Of a DNA stretch of 64,000 nucleotides, positions 15,101 through 24,310 are shown piece by piece. The stretch spans positions 60,026,776 through 60,090,775 of the forward strand of contig CM063503.1 of the NCBI GenBank assembly GCA_032207245.1, written 5' to 3'. This stretch comes from Pardosa pseudoannulata (lineage: Eukaryota > Arthropoda > Arachnida > Araneae > Lycosidae). The position numbers and the translations under genes are program-made. The notes under the pieces are model-generated. The model was not told the origin of the DNA. It saw nothing but the letters and a program-made list of their open reading frames with translations, and did no database searches. Positions within the stretch are counted from its first letter, which is position 1. Each line of letters opens with the position of its first letter.

Positions 15101-18100
15101 TTAACACTATGTAAAAAGTGGATTTTAATTAAGAATATGTAAGAATTGTAAAATAAAACAAGTTTTTTAAATAAAAAATAAATGGTTATTTCACGCACAG
15201 TTTGTCATTATTAAATCGTACCGGAAGGGGCTAAGAACTTCAGATGATATAACAAAGAAAATTAAAAAAAAAACCTGACTTCATAACATGGCTTTAACAT
15301 TTAAGGTTAACTTTGTATGAAGAGAAGACAACATTAGGAGGCAAATTTCTTCTGTACATGATCCTTCATTCATTTGATTTATTTTTATTCATGAGATACG
15401 AATTCTTTTTTAGATTGTAGTATTTGTGAAATAGGCTTAATAATTATATTGTTCAACGTAAAAAGAAATAAGAAGCATAAAGTGGCCTCCCTTTTAATAT
15501 TACCCAACGAGCGGTGGTAAGCATGCTTCCCATTTCAAAAGAAGTTAAAATCGAATTAAACCAATTTAATAACATAAATAAATTTATTTTCTAACTCAGT
15601 CTCAACTCAAAAAATATTTTAATATACTATTTCTAAGGAAAACGACTTTATAAAGTGTTAATTTATTTTTATATACATCAAATAGCATTTGATTTCACCA
15701 CAATCTTACACAAATTAAATGCTCATGATGTTTTTTTTTTATTTCATGACTTTGTTACATAATTTATTGTTGGTATTTCAGATCCGCCAAGTTGCAGAGG
15801 ATATCATAGACAAACTGCCTAACCGATTTCCTCTAGCGGATTTACAGGGACGAGTAACAGATGATGGAACTGTGTCACCTTTTGCTGCAGTCGGTCTTCA
15901 AGAATGTGAAAGAATGAATATTCTACTAGACAGAATACATTGTTCACTTACGGATATAGATCACGGACTCAAGGTAAGATAGGGAACAATTGATGCACTG
16001 TCTTGCAATGTCTATTTCTTTATTTCTAATATTTATTACCTCGATAACAGAAAAAATATTTTAAGTCTTCAGTAGCATCCTGAAAAGTCATGAGAAATTT
16101 ACTGAGAGAGAGTACGATAATCAGAAGCCGTTCTCACCCAAAAGTATATTGGTTAAATGATACTTGGTTGAGTGTGAAAATTTTTCAAAGATATAATACC
16201 TGTAAATTACTTGAACTGAAGCGATAACTAAGTTTCCTGTTCACTTTGCATGCAGATAATTATTATCTGCATGCAAATGTAAAGGAACCATTTCAATGTT
16301 CTATTCATTTGAGTCATTTATGAATAATTATTAATTTACACTATGTTCCAATAATTTTCCAAAACGTGAAGAAATTTTTAATATTCTTAGAAGTGATTAC
16401 CTCATTTCCATTCTATTTGTACTGCAGAGTATAATCTGTTCACGAAATTTAAGACCAATTTTGGGATAATACTCTAAAGAAATTTTCAACATTTCTATTG
16501 CAGTGCGAGTTGAGCTTTTCGAATGAATACATGTAATAGTCTGGAATGCAACAGCAGTTTCATTTCACAAGAGAGATGTTGGTACAACTGAAGTCTAATC
16601 TTTGAGTGGTCCTCAGTAGCAGTTTTGCACCTAAGTCTTCATACCACTGCATGCCAATCGCATGCCAGATACAGGGCAAAATAATTGAAACTCCTTAGGA
16701 TTGTGTTATAGAGAGTAATCTAATAGCAAAACTTTCCTACCTCACTAATTTTTCACCATACCTCCTGCAGTACCAATACATGTTGAGCTTCTGTATGTAA
16801 GTATTGGTCTGGATCGGAGTCACTGTTCCATTGACAGGTGTGTTATTCGACTGAAATTAAATCTTTTGAGTTGTCCGTAATGGACTTTTTGCATACGAGT
16901 CTTCGTACCATTGTATGACAATTACACTTTTGATACAGAGCAAAGTTATTGAGCTATCACTAGTTGTCATGCGGTTTCTAGTTGCTAATCCAGGAAAATT
17001 CTTATATTCATATATTTTCATGAAAACTGAAAACAAACCTGAATGAGGGTAAAATGATATGAATGCAAAAATATCTTGCATTGCAAATATTTAAAAATCA
17101 TATTTTTATTTTCATTCGCTTTATCGATAAAGACATCAACAAATAAGGTAAGATGTACCTTATTTTATGGACATATATTGGTATGTAGTATAGTTACAGG
17201 GTAAAATAATTGAAACTCCATAGGATTGATTTATAGAGAGTAATCTAATAGCAAAATTTTCCTACCTCACCAATTTTTTCACCATACCTCCTGCAGTACC
17301 AATACATGTTGAGCTTCTGTATGTATGTATCGGTTTGAGCTGGATTCACTGTTCCATTGACAGGTGTGTCATTGAACTGAAATTAAATCTTTTGAGTTGT
17401 CCGTAATGGGCTTTTTGCATCCGAGTCTTCATACCATTGTATGACAATTACACGTCTGATACAGAGCAAAATTATTGATCTACCACTAGTTACCATGCGG
17501 TTTCTAGTTGCTAATCGATGAAAAGTTTTGTATTCATATATTTTCACGAATGCTGAAAACAAACCTGAATGGATATAAAAAGATATGAATGATAAAAATA
17601 CAATATTGCAAAAATTTAAAAATCATTTATATTTTCATTCGCTTTATCAAAAGCGACATCAACAAATAAGGTAAGGTGACTCTACTTTTCAGGACATATA
17701 TTGATATGCAGTATTGGTAAATGCTAGAAAAGGATTCGGTTTCATATTGTAGGAATAATTAAGTTCCCGAAAACTGTGTAGTTATAAGTTGTATTATGAG
17801 ACCTCTCTTCATATAGCATGCCTTTCATTTTTCTTTAACAGCATTTGAAGTTGTTATCCAAAGCTGAAAATGAAATATTTTTTTTTCAAAATGTGTTAAT
17901 ATTATGCGTTTCAACATAATTATTCTATTTATTAACACAGGGTGAGTTACCTTGGAGTGAAGAGATGGAATTATTAGGTGATGCTTTAGCCTCGGATGCG
18001 GTACCTCGACTTTGGGCCTGTAAAGCTTATCCTTCACTGTTACCACTTGGTTCGTGGTTCACAGATTTATTACTAAGACACAAAGGTAGGAAATTTTGAA

Positions 18101-21100
18101 CTCTTTTTAAGTATAGAGGAGCGCCGATTATCCGGATTGATCGGGACCGAGGTCAGTTCGGTTGAAGAAAAAAACTGAATAACTAAAACAACTTTAAAAA
18201 ACGGTTAGGGTAATGTTATTAGGTAACTTCCTTTCACATTTTTTCTAGGCTTAGGACTGGCAGTGTTGGTAGTGCATGTCTTAGAAATCACAAATGGCGT
18301 GTATAGAAATCAATTTTAGCTTTATCTTAAAATTTTATTTTCTTCAAAATTGGTACAAAGTTGTTCATACAAGTATGCATAGAAATAATTATATATAATA
18401 TATGCACTGTACAGTACATAAGAATTTCTTAATAGTTTTATGCCTCATATAGGTCATTATTATTATTTTTTTGCAGCCATAAATAGGGGATCCCAAGTAA
18501 GATTATACAAAATATACTAGGTAGAATAGCTTAAATGGCATACGAGAATTATTTCTATATGTTTGTATTTGTGTTTTGCTAGCGTAGAAAGTTATTAAAA
18601 TAAAAGTTAATAAAACTGGACTAATCATTTTATATTGAGAACTTTGAAGATCCGGTTAATTCGACAATCCGGTCAATCGGCTTCTGGATAATCGTCGCTC
18701 AACTGTATACACGTCATATATGAGTGAGTGTATATGAAGCAGCGATTAAATATTAAGTTTTAGTTATTTAAATGTTATTCAATTATAATTTAATAGTGTT
18801 TAAATATTAGTATAATAAAACACTAATAACTATTATTACCTTGGCTTACATATACTATATTATAAATTCCATCCAGTTTATACATATATATTTAGCATTT
18901 TATTAGTGTAATAAATTAGAAAAAAGTAATGAGCTTTAATCTAAGTTTTATTTAGAATAGGACACTGAAGAAAGTATCTTGTGCTGCATGTTTGTAAAAT
19001 GTGTTTATCTCACCACTATCCAGAATTTTTTCTATTTGACAAAAGCAATTGACTAAAGCTTGTCTACATAAGCATGTAGAGATGTTTTAATTCTGATGAA
19101 AGAGCTATTACAGAGATACGGAAGAAAAACACAAAGAGGTAGAAACTTCAGTATAATAAATTATGTTAACCACGATGAAAGTAATTGTTACTGCAAAAGT
19201 GATCAAATACTATTAAATATTATATAACAGGGATGTGCGTTACTAAGCGATTTTTTTAACTTATTAACTTAGAGTTACGAATTTTTGCTCACATATCTTT
19301 AGAGTATGTCTAAAGTTGCTAATAAGTATTACTTTTCAGCTCTCGACAAATGGGTACATGCCGAATTGACAGTTTTACCTCCTGTTATCTGGTTAGGAGG
19401 ATTATTTAGTCCACAGTCCTTCCTAACTGCTGTTATTCAGACTTCAGGACGTAAACACGACCAACCCTTAGATAAATTAGCTCTTCATTGTGAAGTTACA
19501 AAAAAGAGTCCAGAGGATTGTTCTATTGCGCCAAGAGAAGGAGCGAATATTGCAGGACTTTACATGGAGGTAAATATAAAAATAATGGAAGTTATTAAAA
19601 ATACGATTTTCGGATTTTGTTTGAGAGTGTTTATCATAAGTATACAGAAGTATACAGAATAAGTATACAGAACACAACTTAGAAATAAATTAAAAATTAT
19701 TATTTATTTCAAATTTAATCCACTTCAATAGATCTACCGGAGATTTTTGGACCATTTCGGAAGTGAAAGAAAATAATTAATTTTTCATACCTTTAATAAT
19801 ATATAATTTTCCCCATTATTTATAATCTTTTCTAGCATGACGATCATTTGATCGTTCTTCTACTATATTGAAAAATGTTTTTAGAGGCAAATAAGCAAGC
19901 AATACTTGGCTGATATCTGCTTTAATTATGAATTTTTCCTCCAGATATTTTTAGAATGGAAAAACCAAATGATAATCAGAGAGTACTAGGTTTGGCCAGT
20001 ATAGTGGATGTAGCAAAATTTCCCAACCTAGCTCTGAGATTTTTCGACAAGTAGCCAAAGTATCATGATCAAAGATAGTCTCTCAAAATGTTGATTACCA
20101 TTAAGATTAAAATCTTCTGGTTTAAATCTTTTTGAACTATTTGCCAGTTTCATCCAAAGCTTCATCCAAGGCCGTATCTAGGTCCTTTAGCGCCAGTGGC
20201 AAACAAATGACCTGAGCCCTACCGCCAAATAGAGTGAGAAAATATATAAAATTGCTTTTTTTATATCATATATTCAGAATGAACTCACAATTTTTTTAAT
20301 TCTCAAATGTTCCTAGTATATTACATTTTTCTTCTATTTTTACCTTATTAATACTTAAAAATATTTTTGAACACTTTAGGCGTATTGTTTTACTGATGAA
20401 CTGAATAGTTTATTTGAATTGATTATTTTTTTTTATTTAGACATTGAATTTTCATAAAGAATTTAAGAATTTCTAAATTTAAATTTAGTTTTAATAACCT
20501 GAAAAAATTAAAAATTTAAAACGAGTACCCGGATTTATTTTAAAGCATATTAGTAGTGTTTGGTAAACATTTTGTAAGTATCCATTACAAGTTTTTCTCT
20601 AAAAGCATTTTAAAAATAAGAAAATTCATAACTTTTTTAAACACATTGGATTTTATAATTAAAAAAAATACTTTTCAACTTAAGAAATATAGATGTGGTG
20701 TCCCTATCACTAATGCGCTCATGGCAAATGCCACCTTTGCTACGCCATAGTTACGGCCCTGGCTGCATCTCTACCAAAAACTATCACTAAATTTCGTCAC
20801 GCTTCTGTAACATTTCTTCCTTATTAGATTCGTACAAAACCAGTGTCGTATAGTAATTTAATCGGTAGCCGTCTACATGATTGCATCTCACTTAGTAATC
20901 AAATGAATCACTATTGTTTCAGTGAATTTAGGAGAGCATAAGTGCATAAATACAGTGATTAAAGAGTAACAATCCTCTATGTATTGAATCCTCTACGTAT
21001 TGAATGTGTATTGAAACTTGAACTAACATTTATCGGACAGAATTTTCCAGAAGACCTTAATATTTATTTTTCATTTTCCTTGATTTTTTGTATATTAATA

Positions 21101-21479
21101 AGTCATTTCTGCTGGCAAATATTAAAAGTTCAAATGTCCCCACGTTGAATTATTCCGTTGAAATATTTTCTTAAGTAGTGCTTTGTATATGTTTTCATTT
21201 TCAATTTAAAATCCTTTTTAACATATTTAGGGTGGCCGTTGGGACTTTTCAACTGGCTGCATCATGGATCCCTTAATGAAAGATCTCCATCCTCCAATGC
21301 CTGTTGTTTGCTTGCGAGCTGTACTGGCTGATAAAGTGGATATACGAAGTGCTTATCCTTGTCCAGTTTACAGAACGCGGCAACGAGGGGATACTTTTGT
21401 GTGGGAGTTCCCGCTAAAATCATCTGTACCACCAGATAAATGGATCATTGCTGGTACTGCTCTCCTACTCCAGATATAG
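826..21479 (+). CDS. DNAH9/11/17-like: Axonemal dynein heavy chain, outer-arm beta class, C-terminal 702 residues (10 exons, 5' partial)
   Basis: Motor subunit of axonemal outer-arm dynein, which uses ATP to slide doublet microtubules in cilia or sperm flagella. Seen: ten exons (826-1022, 2874-3135, 4832-5059, 8241-8392, 9474-9645, 10045-10326, 15782-15973, 17941-18085, 19340-19569, 21231-21479), all with AG/GT borders and matching phases, join into one open frame of 702 residues plus stop. Landmarks, numbered from the first residue in the window: RWKKF near 22-26, [16 protein letters not shown] (101-109, start of AAA6), SLGQGQE (127-133), [11 protein letters not shown] across the exon 2/3 junction, [29 protein letters not shown] in exon 5, [11 protein letters not shown] in exon 6, [10 protein letters not shown] in exon 7, PQSFLTA and PREGANI in exon 9, and the terminus GTALLLQI. 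The motif series and the C-terminal cap domain match the DNAH9/11/17 branch; I cannot tell which paralogue. AAA1-AAA5, stalk and tail lie outside the window. No stop or frameshift is seen, so the gene looks intact here. Confidence 0.95.
1456..1772. mobile_element. 317-base foldback MITE
   Basis: Two arms of about 140 bases are inverted copies around a loop of about 40 bases. The ends read tgtaacgtgagtta and taactcacgttaca, and the arms share cgaccccattgg and ggaggggtggctgacg. A candidate target duplication GAGAT flanks both sides (1451-1455, 1773-1777). It is in dynein window intron 1. The arms are GC-rich compared with the surroundings. Superfamily not assigned. The open frame across it is a by-product of the GC-rich arms. 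Confidence 0.75.
1950..2125 (+). repeat. tRNA-derived SINE, diverged copy
   Basis: The head gaacgatgatcaaatgg leads to a B-box-like gcgggttcgaattccg, then the body aatcggctttaagtagtagg and tail agcagtagactgtag. It has internal changes relative to better copies at 40943 and 47238. It is in dynein window intron 1. Confidence 0.65.
2874..3135 (+). CDS. DNAH9/11/17-like: Dynein heavy chain exon (window exon 2)
   Basis: The exon is 262 nt. One base completes the split Arg codon, followed by 87 codons ending in WVVLQ before gtaaga. It carries FILSPGVDP and NVSLGQGQE, which mark the beginning and the degenerate nucleotide-binding loop of AAA6. The ATG at 2851 lies upstream of the acceptor in the intron and is not a start codon. 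Confidence 0.95.
3396..4214 (-). mobile_element. Non-autonomous Helitron, copy A
   Basis: Read on the minus strand it starts TCCCCTATATAATTATAGCC after an A. It ends with the hairpin cccgtcatatgacggg, then ctatatgctag followed by T. TC start, terminal hairpin, CTAG end and A/T host bases are Helitron hallmarks. No RepHel coding is seen. It lies in dynein window intron 2. Relatives: 44580-46313 and 47488-48566. Confidence 0.7.
4318..4343. repeat. Poly(A) tract
   Basis: A run of A broken by one C near its end, in dynein window intron 2. No element structure was recognised around it. Confidence 0.8.
4832..5059 (+). CDS. DNAH9/11/17-like: Dynein heavy chain exon (window exon 3)
   Basis: The exon is 228 nt, phase 0 at both ends, after acaag and before gtgaaa. 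It encodes [20 protein letters not shown], then [31 protein letters not shown] and [11 protein letters not shown]. This is core AAA6 sequence, contiguous in the family with the LQ that ends exon 2. Confidence 0.95.
5330..5720 (+). repeat. Possible second SINE family
   Basis: The segment is much richer in G and C than the surrounding intron. It starts with the tRNA-like gagcagcggtagttcagtcg and has a body with no match to the main SINE. It carries an (aac)n run near 5676. The structure suggests a different tRNA-related SINE, but only one copy is visible here. Overlapping reading frames on both strands do not look like a protein. It is in dynein window intron 3. Confidence 0.4.
6053..6123. repeat. 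(AT)n microsatellite
   Basis: About 70 bases of almost pure AT dinucleotide in dynein window intron 3. The rest of that intron between 5720 and 7480 is AT-rich sequence in which I recognise no element. Confidence 0.9.
7480..7655 (+). repeat. tRNA-derived SINE copy
   Basis: The copy has the head ggaacgatggttgaatggta, the B-box gggttcgaatccc, the body aatcaactttaagcagtag and the tail gtaggccgtagcac. The internal promoter is close to the better copies. It is in dynein window intron 3 and is followed by a palindrome at 7715. Confidence 0.75.
7715..7756. repeat. Perfect 42-base palindrome
   Basis: Arms ccacattaacggcaaccaaa and its exact reverse complement are separated by two T. It lies about 60 bases after a SINE tail, itself followed by an inverted echo of the tail (agtaggcc...ggcctact near 7631-7662). 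Confidence 0.85.
8241..8392 (+). CDS. DNAH9/11/17-like: Dynein heavy chain exon (window exon 4)
   Basis: The exon is 152 nt after tcttttag and before gtaacc, ending in phase 2. It reads [40 protein letters not shown] and [11 protein letters not shown]. The FHAV..ER.KFG.QGWN.PYPFN..DL motif is diagnostic of dynein heavy chains at the AAA6 lid. A piggyBac-like MITE starts 92 bases after the exon end. Confidence 0.95.
8485..8721. mobile_element. piggyBac-like MITE, CCCTTTCGTG family
   Basis: A 237-base element between TTAA sites (8481-8484, 8722-8725) with ends CCCTTTCGTG and CACGAAAGGG. TTAA duplications and short CCC-starting terminal inverted repeats are piggyBac-superfamily traits. No coding. 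It sits near the 5' splice site of dynein window intron 4. Confidence 0.65.
9474..9645 (+). CDS. DNAH9/11/17-like: Dynein heavy chain exon (window exon 5)
   Basis: The exon is 172 nt after ttttgcag and before gtgaat. One base completes Ser, then 57 codons. It contains [20 protein letters not shown] followed by [15 protein letters not shown]. This is among the most conserved dynein C-terminal motifs and leads into the C-terminal domain. Confidence 0.95.
10045..10326 (+). CDS. DNAH9/11/17-like: Dynein heavy chain exon (window exon 6)
   Basis: The exon is 282 nt, phase 0, after ttacag and before gtaagt. It contains [37 protein letters not shown] and a variable stretch ending in [14 protein letters not shown] is a family hallmark of the C-terminal domain. 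The following intron carries a piggyBac-like MITE whose TTAA starts 32 bases after the exon end. Confidence 0.95.
10362..10921 (+). mobile_element. piggyBac-like MITE, ATGCGGG family, copy 1
   Basis: A 560-base element flanked by TTAA (10358-10361, 10922-10925). Ends are cacattgtatgcgggacacg and the inverted cccgcatacaatgtg. CAC...TGCGGG resembles the ends of piggyBat-type elements. The cgtactagtacgttttctga block near the left end is present twice here. It is in dynein window intron 6, right behind the splice donor. Confidence 0.75.
11412..11480 (+). mobile_element. Solitary pogo-like terminal repeat
   Basis: After TA, the sequence cagtgaaaactcacttatac repeats the terminus of the pogo-like element ending at 36379. 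I see no matching right end downstream, so this is a fragment in dynein window intron 6. Confidence 0.4.
12118..13027 (+). repeat. Tandem repeat, three units of about 290-311 bases
   Basis: Units begin near 12118, 12429 and 12718 with acttatg and then ...aaacagatatgctttcagca or variants. Each holds ttacccttcatgttgaaaaa, aacctcacttata and ggttcagcgtggctaaccgg or close variants. It is in dynein window intron 6 and has no coding content. Confidence 0.85.
13729..13750. repeat. (GA)n microsatellite
   Basis: A short GA run after an A-rich tract in dynein window intron 6. Apart from listed repeats, 13030-14690 shows no recognisable feature beyond a possible hAT right end near 14600. Confidence 0.8.
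14699..15230. mobile_element. piggyBac-like MITE, CCCCTTCCGGTA family
   Basis: A 532-base element with inverted ends CCCCTTCCGGTA and TACCGGAAGGGG. The left flank is TTAA (14695-14698) and the right is CTAA, one base off. Near the left end are two small palindromes built on tgacgag/ctcgtca. No coding. It is in dynein window intron 6. Confidence 0.6.
15782..15973 (+). CDS. DNAH9/11/17-like: Dynein heavy chain exon (window exon 7)
   Basis: The exon is 192 nt, phase 0, after ggtatttcag and before gtaaga. It encodes [16 protein letters not shown], a variable stretch, then [14 protein letters not shown] and [17 protein letters not shown] and the D-hGLK ending match the beta-class C-terminal domain. 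The ATG at 15719 is intronic. Confidence 0.95.
16245..16277. repeat. 33-base palindrome
   Basis: Perfect 15-base arms tttgcatgcagataa and ttatctgcatgcaaa around a 3-base loop. It is in dynein window intron 7. Confidence 0.8.
16500..17717 (+). repeat. Tandem duplication, about 527-base unit, 2.3 copies
   Basis: Full units start near 16670 and 17197, both with acagggcaaaataattgaaa or a one-base variant. They share cctcctgcagtaccaataca and tctgtatgta, and gagttgtccgtaatgg. A more diverged partial copy covers 16500-16669. It is in dynein window intron 7. Confidence 0.85.
17941..18085 (+). CDS. DNAH9/11/17-like: Dynein heavy chain exon (window exon 8)
   Basis: The exon is 145 nt after aacacag, ending in phase 1 before gtagga. 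It encodes [40 protein letters not shown] and [14 protein letters not shown]...AYPS and the GSWF.DLL pattern are conserved in the C-terminal domain. A pogo-like MITE begins about 28 bases downstream. Confidence 0.93.
18114..18705. mobile_element. pogo/Tigger-like MITE
   Basis: Inverted ends gagcgccgattatccgga and the complement of ggataatcgtcgctcaactg define an element of about 592 bases, flanked by TA. CAGTTGAGCG-type ends with TA duplications suit pogo/Tigger (Tc1/mariner superfamily). No coding. It begins about 28 bases after the dynein exon 8 donor. Confidence 0.6.
19340..19569 (+). CDS. DNAH9/11/17-like: Dynein heavy chain exon (window exon 9)
   Basis: The exon is 230 nt after cttttcag and before gtaaat. 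Two bases complete Ala, then 76 codons. It contains [20 protein letters not shown], a [13 protein letters not shown] block and [13 protein letters not shown], matching the family's WL.GFFNPQSFLTA and PREGAYI.GL.MEG. The ATG at 19306 is upstream of the acceptor and intronic. Confidence 0.95.
20167..20761. mobile_element. hAT-like non-autonomous element, CAGGGCCGTAACTA family, copy 1
   Basis: A 595-base element in dynein window intron 9. The left end is caaggccgtatctaggtcc and the right end, inverted, cagggccgtaactatggcg. Flanking octamers gcttcatc and gctgcatc differ at one base, fitting an 8-base hAT duplication. A second copy begins at 63155. Confidence 0.7.
21231..21479 (+). CDS. DNAH9/11/17-like: Dynein heavy chain terminal exon with stop
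   Basis: The exon is 249 nt including TAG, phase 0, after acatatttag. It encodes [48 protein letters not shown], then [14 protein letters not shown] and the stop at 21477-21479. The CPVYKT..RG.T(Y/F)VW.F and WhhAGhALLLQI ending is specific to the DNAH9/11/17 branch and fixes the gene's 3' end. Confidence 0.96.
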   Translation, partial: GGRWDFSTGCIMDPLMKDLHPPMPVVCLRAVLADKVDIRSAYPCPVYRTRQRGDTFVWEFPLKSSVPPDKWIIAGTALLLQI

Positions 21480-21651
21480 ACAAACTTTTCTACCAATTTG
21501 AGAGATGCCAAAAATATTGCCTCTCAAACTATACTCATACGTTTCTTTTTATTATTGCAAGGAAAAACGGGTCATTGCGTATGTGTAAGTTTGAGTATTG
21601 AAATAATTTTTGGTATCTATAAGATACACTAGAAAAACAAAGAAATGTAAA

Positions 21652-22161
21652 TTGCTCAATTAAAACATACATATAGATGACACTAATGTACTCGATCAGA
21701 GTTCCAGTAAATAGGTGAGGTAAACTTGCTCTAAAATTAGATAAAATCAATTTGCTCAGTAATAAATAAATCACATAGATGAGATGAAATTGCTCAAACT
21801 AGCTAAAACGGGTGAATAAAATTTGCTCAAATAAATTAGATGTAGTAGATGAGATAATATTGCTCAAGAAATTAGAAGTAATAGATAAAATGAATTTGCT
21901 CAAAGAAATTGAGGTTAAAGAGGAGGAAAAAATTTGCTCAAATACGTTAGAAGTAAGAGGTAGGTAAAAGAAATTTGCTCAAAGCAGTGGAAGGTAGTAG
22001 ACGAATGTAATTAATCAGTAAAATTAGGAAAACCATATGATATAGACGCTAAATTAAGTTAGATCAATCAGATTAACTTGCTCAAATAGGTAAAATTACC
22101 TAGATGTGGTATTTAGAATAAAAGCAAAATAGATGGAATGGATCAAGAGTTACTTGCTCAA
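21652..22161 (+). repeat. Degenerate TTGCTCAA array, about 37-base spacing
   Basis: The word TTGCTCAA or a one-base variant recurs at 21652, 21726, 21752, 21790, 21823, 21860, 21896, 21934, 21975, 22078 and 22154. From 21790 to 21975 the spacing is 33-41 bases. Flanking sequence is looser (often ttaga.gta..agat), so the 8-mer is better conserved than the rest of the unit. It may be an eroded minisatellite or a kept motif in the dynein 3' UTR or downstream flank. Confidence 0.7.
21761..21766 (+). promoter_or_regulatory. Possible poly(A) signal of the dynein gene
   Basis: An AATAAA lies 281 bases after the dynein stop, overlapping a second one in AATAAATAAA. Other AATAAA hexamers occur at 22278 and 22291. 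Which is used cannot be told from sequence; a distal site would put the 8-base word array in the 3' UTR. Confidence 0.3.
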
Positions 22162-22199
22162 ATAAGCTAAGATAATAGAATTGTTTCAACAAGATAGAA

Positions 22200-23570
22200 T
22201 AAAACTTGATCCAAAAATCAGGTGAAATTAAAGACATTTTTTAAAAGAAGGATAAACTGAATGTAGTATTGTGTTTTAATAAAGTGTATTGAATAAATGC
22301 ATTTACACAACTGTAGACAAAGGATGTGAAGTGGATACAATAAATTTGTTTAAAAGCATATTGTGTGGATTTGATTAATTGCAAAACTATTTATAACTAT
22401 TTATCAATTGTTTTTAAACTTGGATATATTTATAATAAAAAAAGAAAGAAAGATAAAGCAATTAAAGAAACAGACTTTCAACTATATTTATAAAGAGGTA
22501 AAATTTGTATATAGAGGTAATCTCTGGGAGCAATATTTTATTTAGATAAAAATATGTTTTAAGTTCGATATCTCATTTTGTAAATCAAGAAGAAAAAGCT
22601 CTGCTTAGGTTGCTTTATCGGTGTGCGTTGACCACATGGTTGGATAAATGTGAAAATAATATACTATGGAAATGTAAATCCTCAGTAGAACTAAAATATA
22701 TGTCCTTTTCATGGTTGACAGTATTCTTTTATGATTTTTTTAAAAATGTAGTCTATTTTTTAAACCTAGGAGACAGCATTTTTGTTGCTTTTCTAGGGTG
22801 GTAAAAGTAATGTGACCGGATCTGTTCAATCATTTATTTGTTTATTGTATGCTGGCATATTGTTACTCAAAAACGTAAATTTATTAGGCGTGCAATTTTC
22901 GCCAGTTAAAGTCAACCAATGAGTGACTGGAAAGAGAGGGGAAAGAAAAGCACCCTTTGTTCACACTTTTATCAACACACTGCATACTTTTTTGCTATAA
23001 GTTAATTTCTTATCAGAATTGTTCCTCAGTATTTAGGCACCTCCATCGAGAATATCTCTGGCGTCTTCTACCCCAAGCGAAATGCATTATCCCAGTTTAT
23101 TTGGGCACCCCGGTGCGCTGACCGCTTGCATGTCCGCCAGAAACAGCCTTACTTTCTTATTATCCTTTTCTCCCCAAAGGAATAAAAGAAAAGAAATTTC
23201 CGGATATTACAACTATAAAAAAAAACTTTCTTAAATGCATTTATAGATCTGTCAATCTATTATTCTAGAGCAAAAACATTCGGAAAAAGCTTGAAAAAAA
23301 AATTAGTGTAATATTTTGTACCGTTGAAAGAGACCGAAGCTAATTTCTCTCCATAAAACAAATCGCTTACTTTTGAAAAGATGCAAGCTGTGCTACTGCC
23401 TAAATTTTCAATTAAAAAACATCTTAACGTATTAGTTGTATCTTTACAAGGTTGTTGTCTAATGAGTGGTATCAGAATAATATAAAATTTTTTACATAAA
23501 ATTTAAAGAAACTAAACTGTCACTTTTAAGTAATAGATATAGTTTCTTCTAGAATTTTTGTTCTAAAAAT
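22200..23570. other. AT-rich intergenic stretch, no gene seen
   Basis: Apart from AATAAA hexamers at 22278 and 22291 I see no conserved protein, RNA or complete element. The stretch 22900-23200 is less AT-rich, but its frames are all short. Confidence 0.5.
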
Positions 23571-23574
23571 ATTT

Positions 23575-24005
23575 TTAAATGTATATATTTATATGTCTGT
23601 TCAACTTTCCAGGACTTATAAGCCTGTTTTAACCGTTTAGAATCGGCTTTAAGAAGTAAAGCCCCGATCTAACTAGCCCTATGCTTAATGCAAAAAGTTG
23701 AGGCAAAAGCTGTCTGTACCGTACTTAAACGGCCTTTAATGGTACAACTTTTGAAAGCATAATTGCTTGCCTATTTATGTATTTTCAAAATATTTTAATA
23801 TATGTATATCCATCTGCCTGTTCAACTTTCCAGGACTTGTAGTTTGTAAATTTGTAGCCATTTAGAATGGGCTTTAAGCAATAAAACCCTGACCTAACTA
23901 GCCCTATGCTTAATGCAAAAAGTTGAGCAAAAGTATTCTGTATCTTACTTTTACGGCCTTTAATGGTAACAACTTTTGAAAGCATAATTGTTTGCCTATT
24001 CATGT
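23575..24005 (+). repeat. Diverged tandem duplication carrying SINE fragments
   Basis: Two copies, near 23575-23780 and 23795-24005, share gttcaactttccaggactt, a SINE body (tttagaatcggctttaag; tttagaatgggctttaag) and cctatgcttaatgcaaaaag. The duplication therefore followed the SINE insertion. Confidence 0.65.
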
Positions 24006-24249
24006 ATTTTCATCTAAGAATAAGAAATTTTGGATTCAAAATTAATGCTTCTAATATATTTAATCTTATTTCAAATAGCACTAAAGTTGCGAAAGATGCT
24101 TCATTCCGAAGAAAAGTAAATTTAATTTTAAACAGTTTGGCTTTGCATACGATAAAAACATGTTTTAAGTAGTTACAGGGTAAAAATAACTTTTTTTGCT
24201 TTAAACATGGTTATTTTTAGGATGTATAACCAGAAAACTTTCTAATAGA

Positions 24250-24310
24250 CCGGGAATGAGCAAACTATGTCCCGTGGGCCAGTTCCGGACCACGGCAAAA
24301 TTAAAAAAGG
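24250..24310 (+). mobile_element. Possible hAT left end
   Basis: The sequence cgggaatgagcaaactatgt then cccgtgggccagttccgg resembles the common hAT terminus that starts CAGGGGTGAGCAAAC. I could not find a matching right end, so the extent is unknown. Confidence 0.35.

Noticed and set aside
21652..22161. CRISPR-like array
   Set aside because: The conserved part is only 8 bases, spacing is uneven, and the DNA is eukaryotic with spliced genes.
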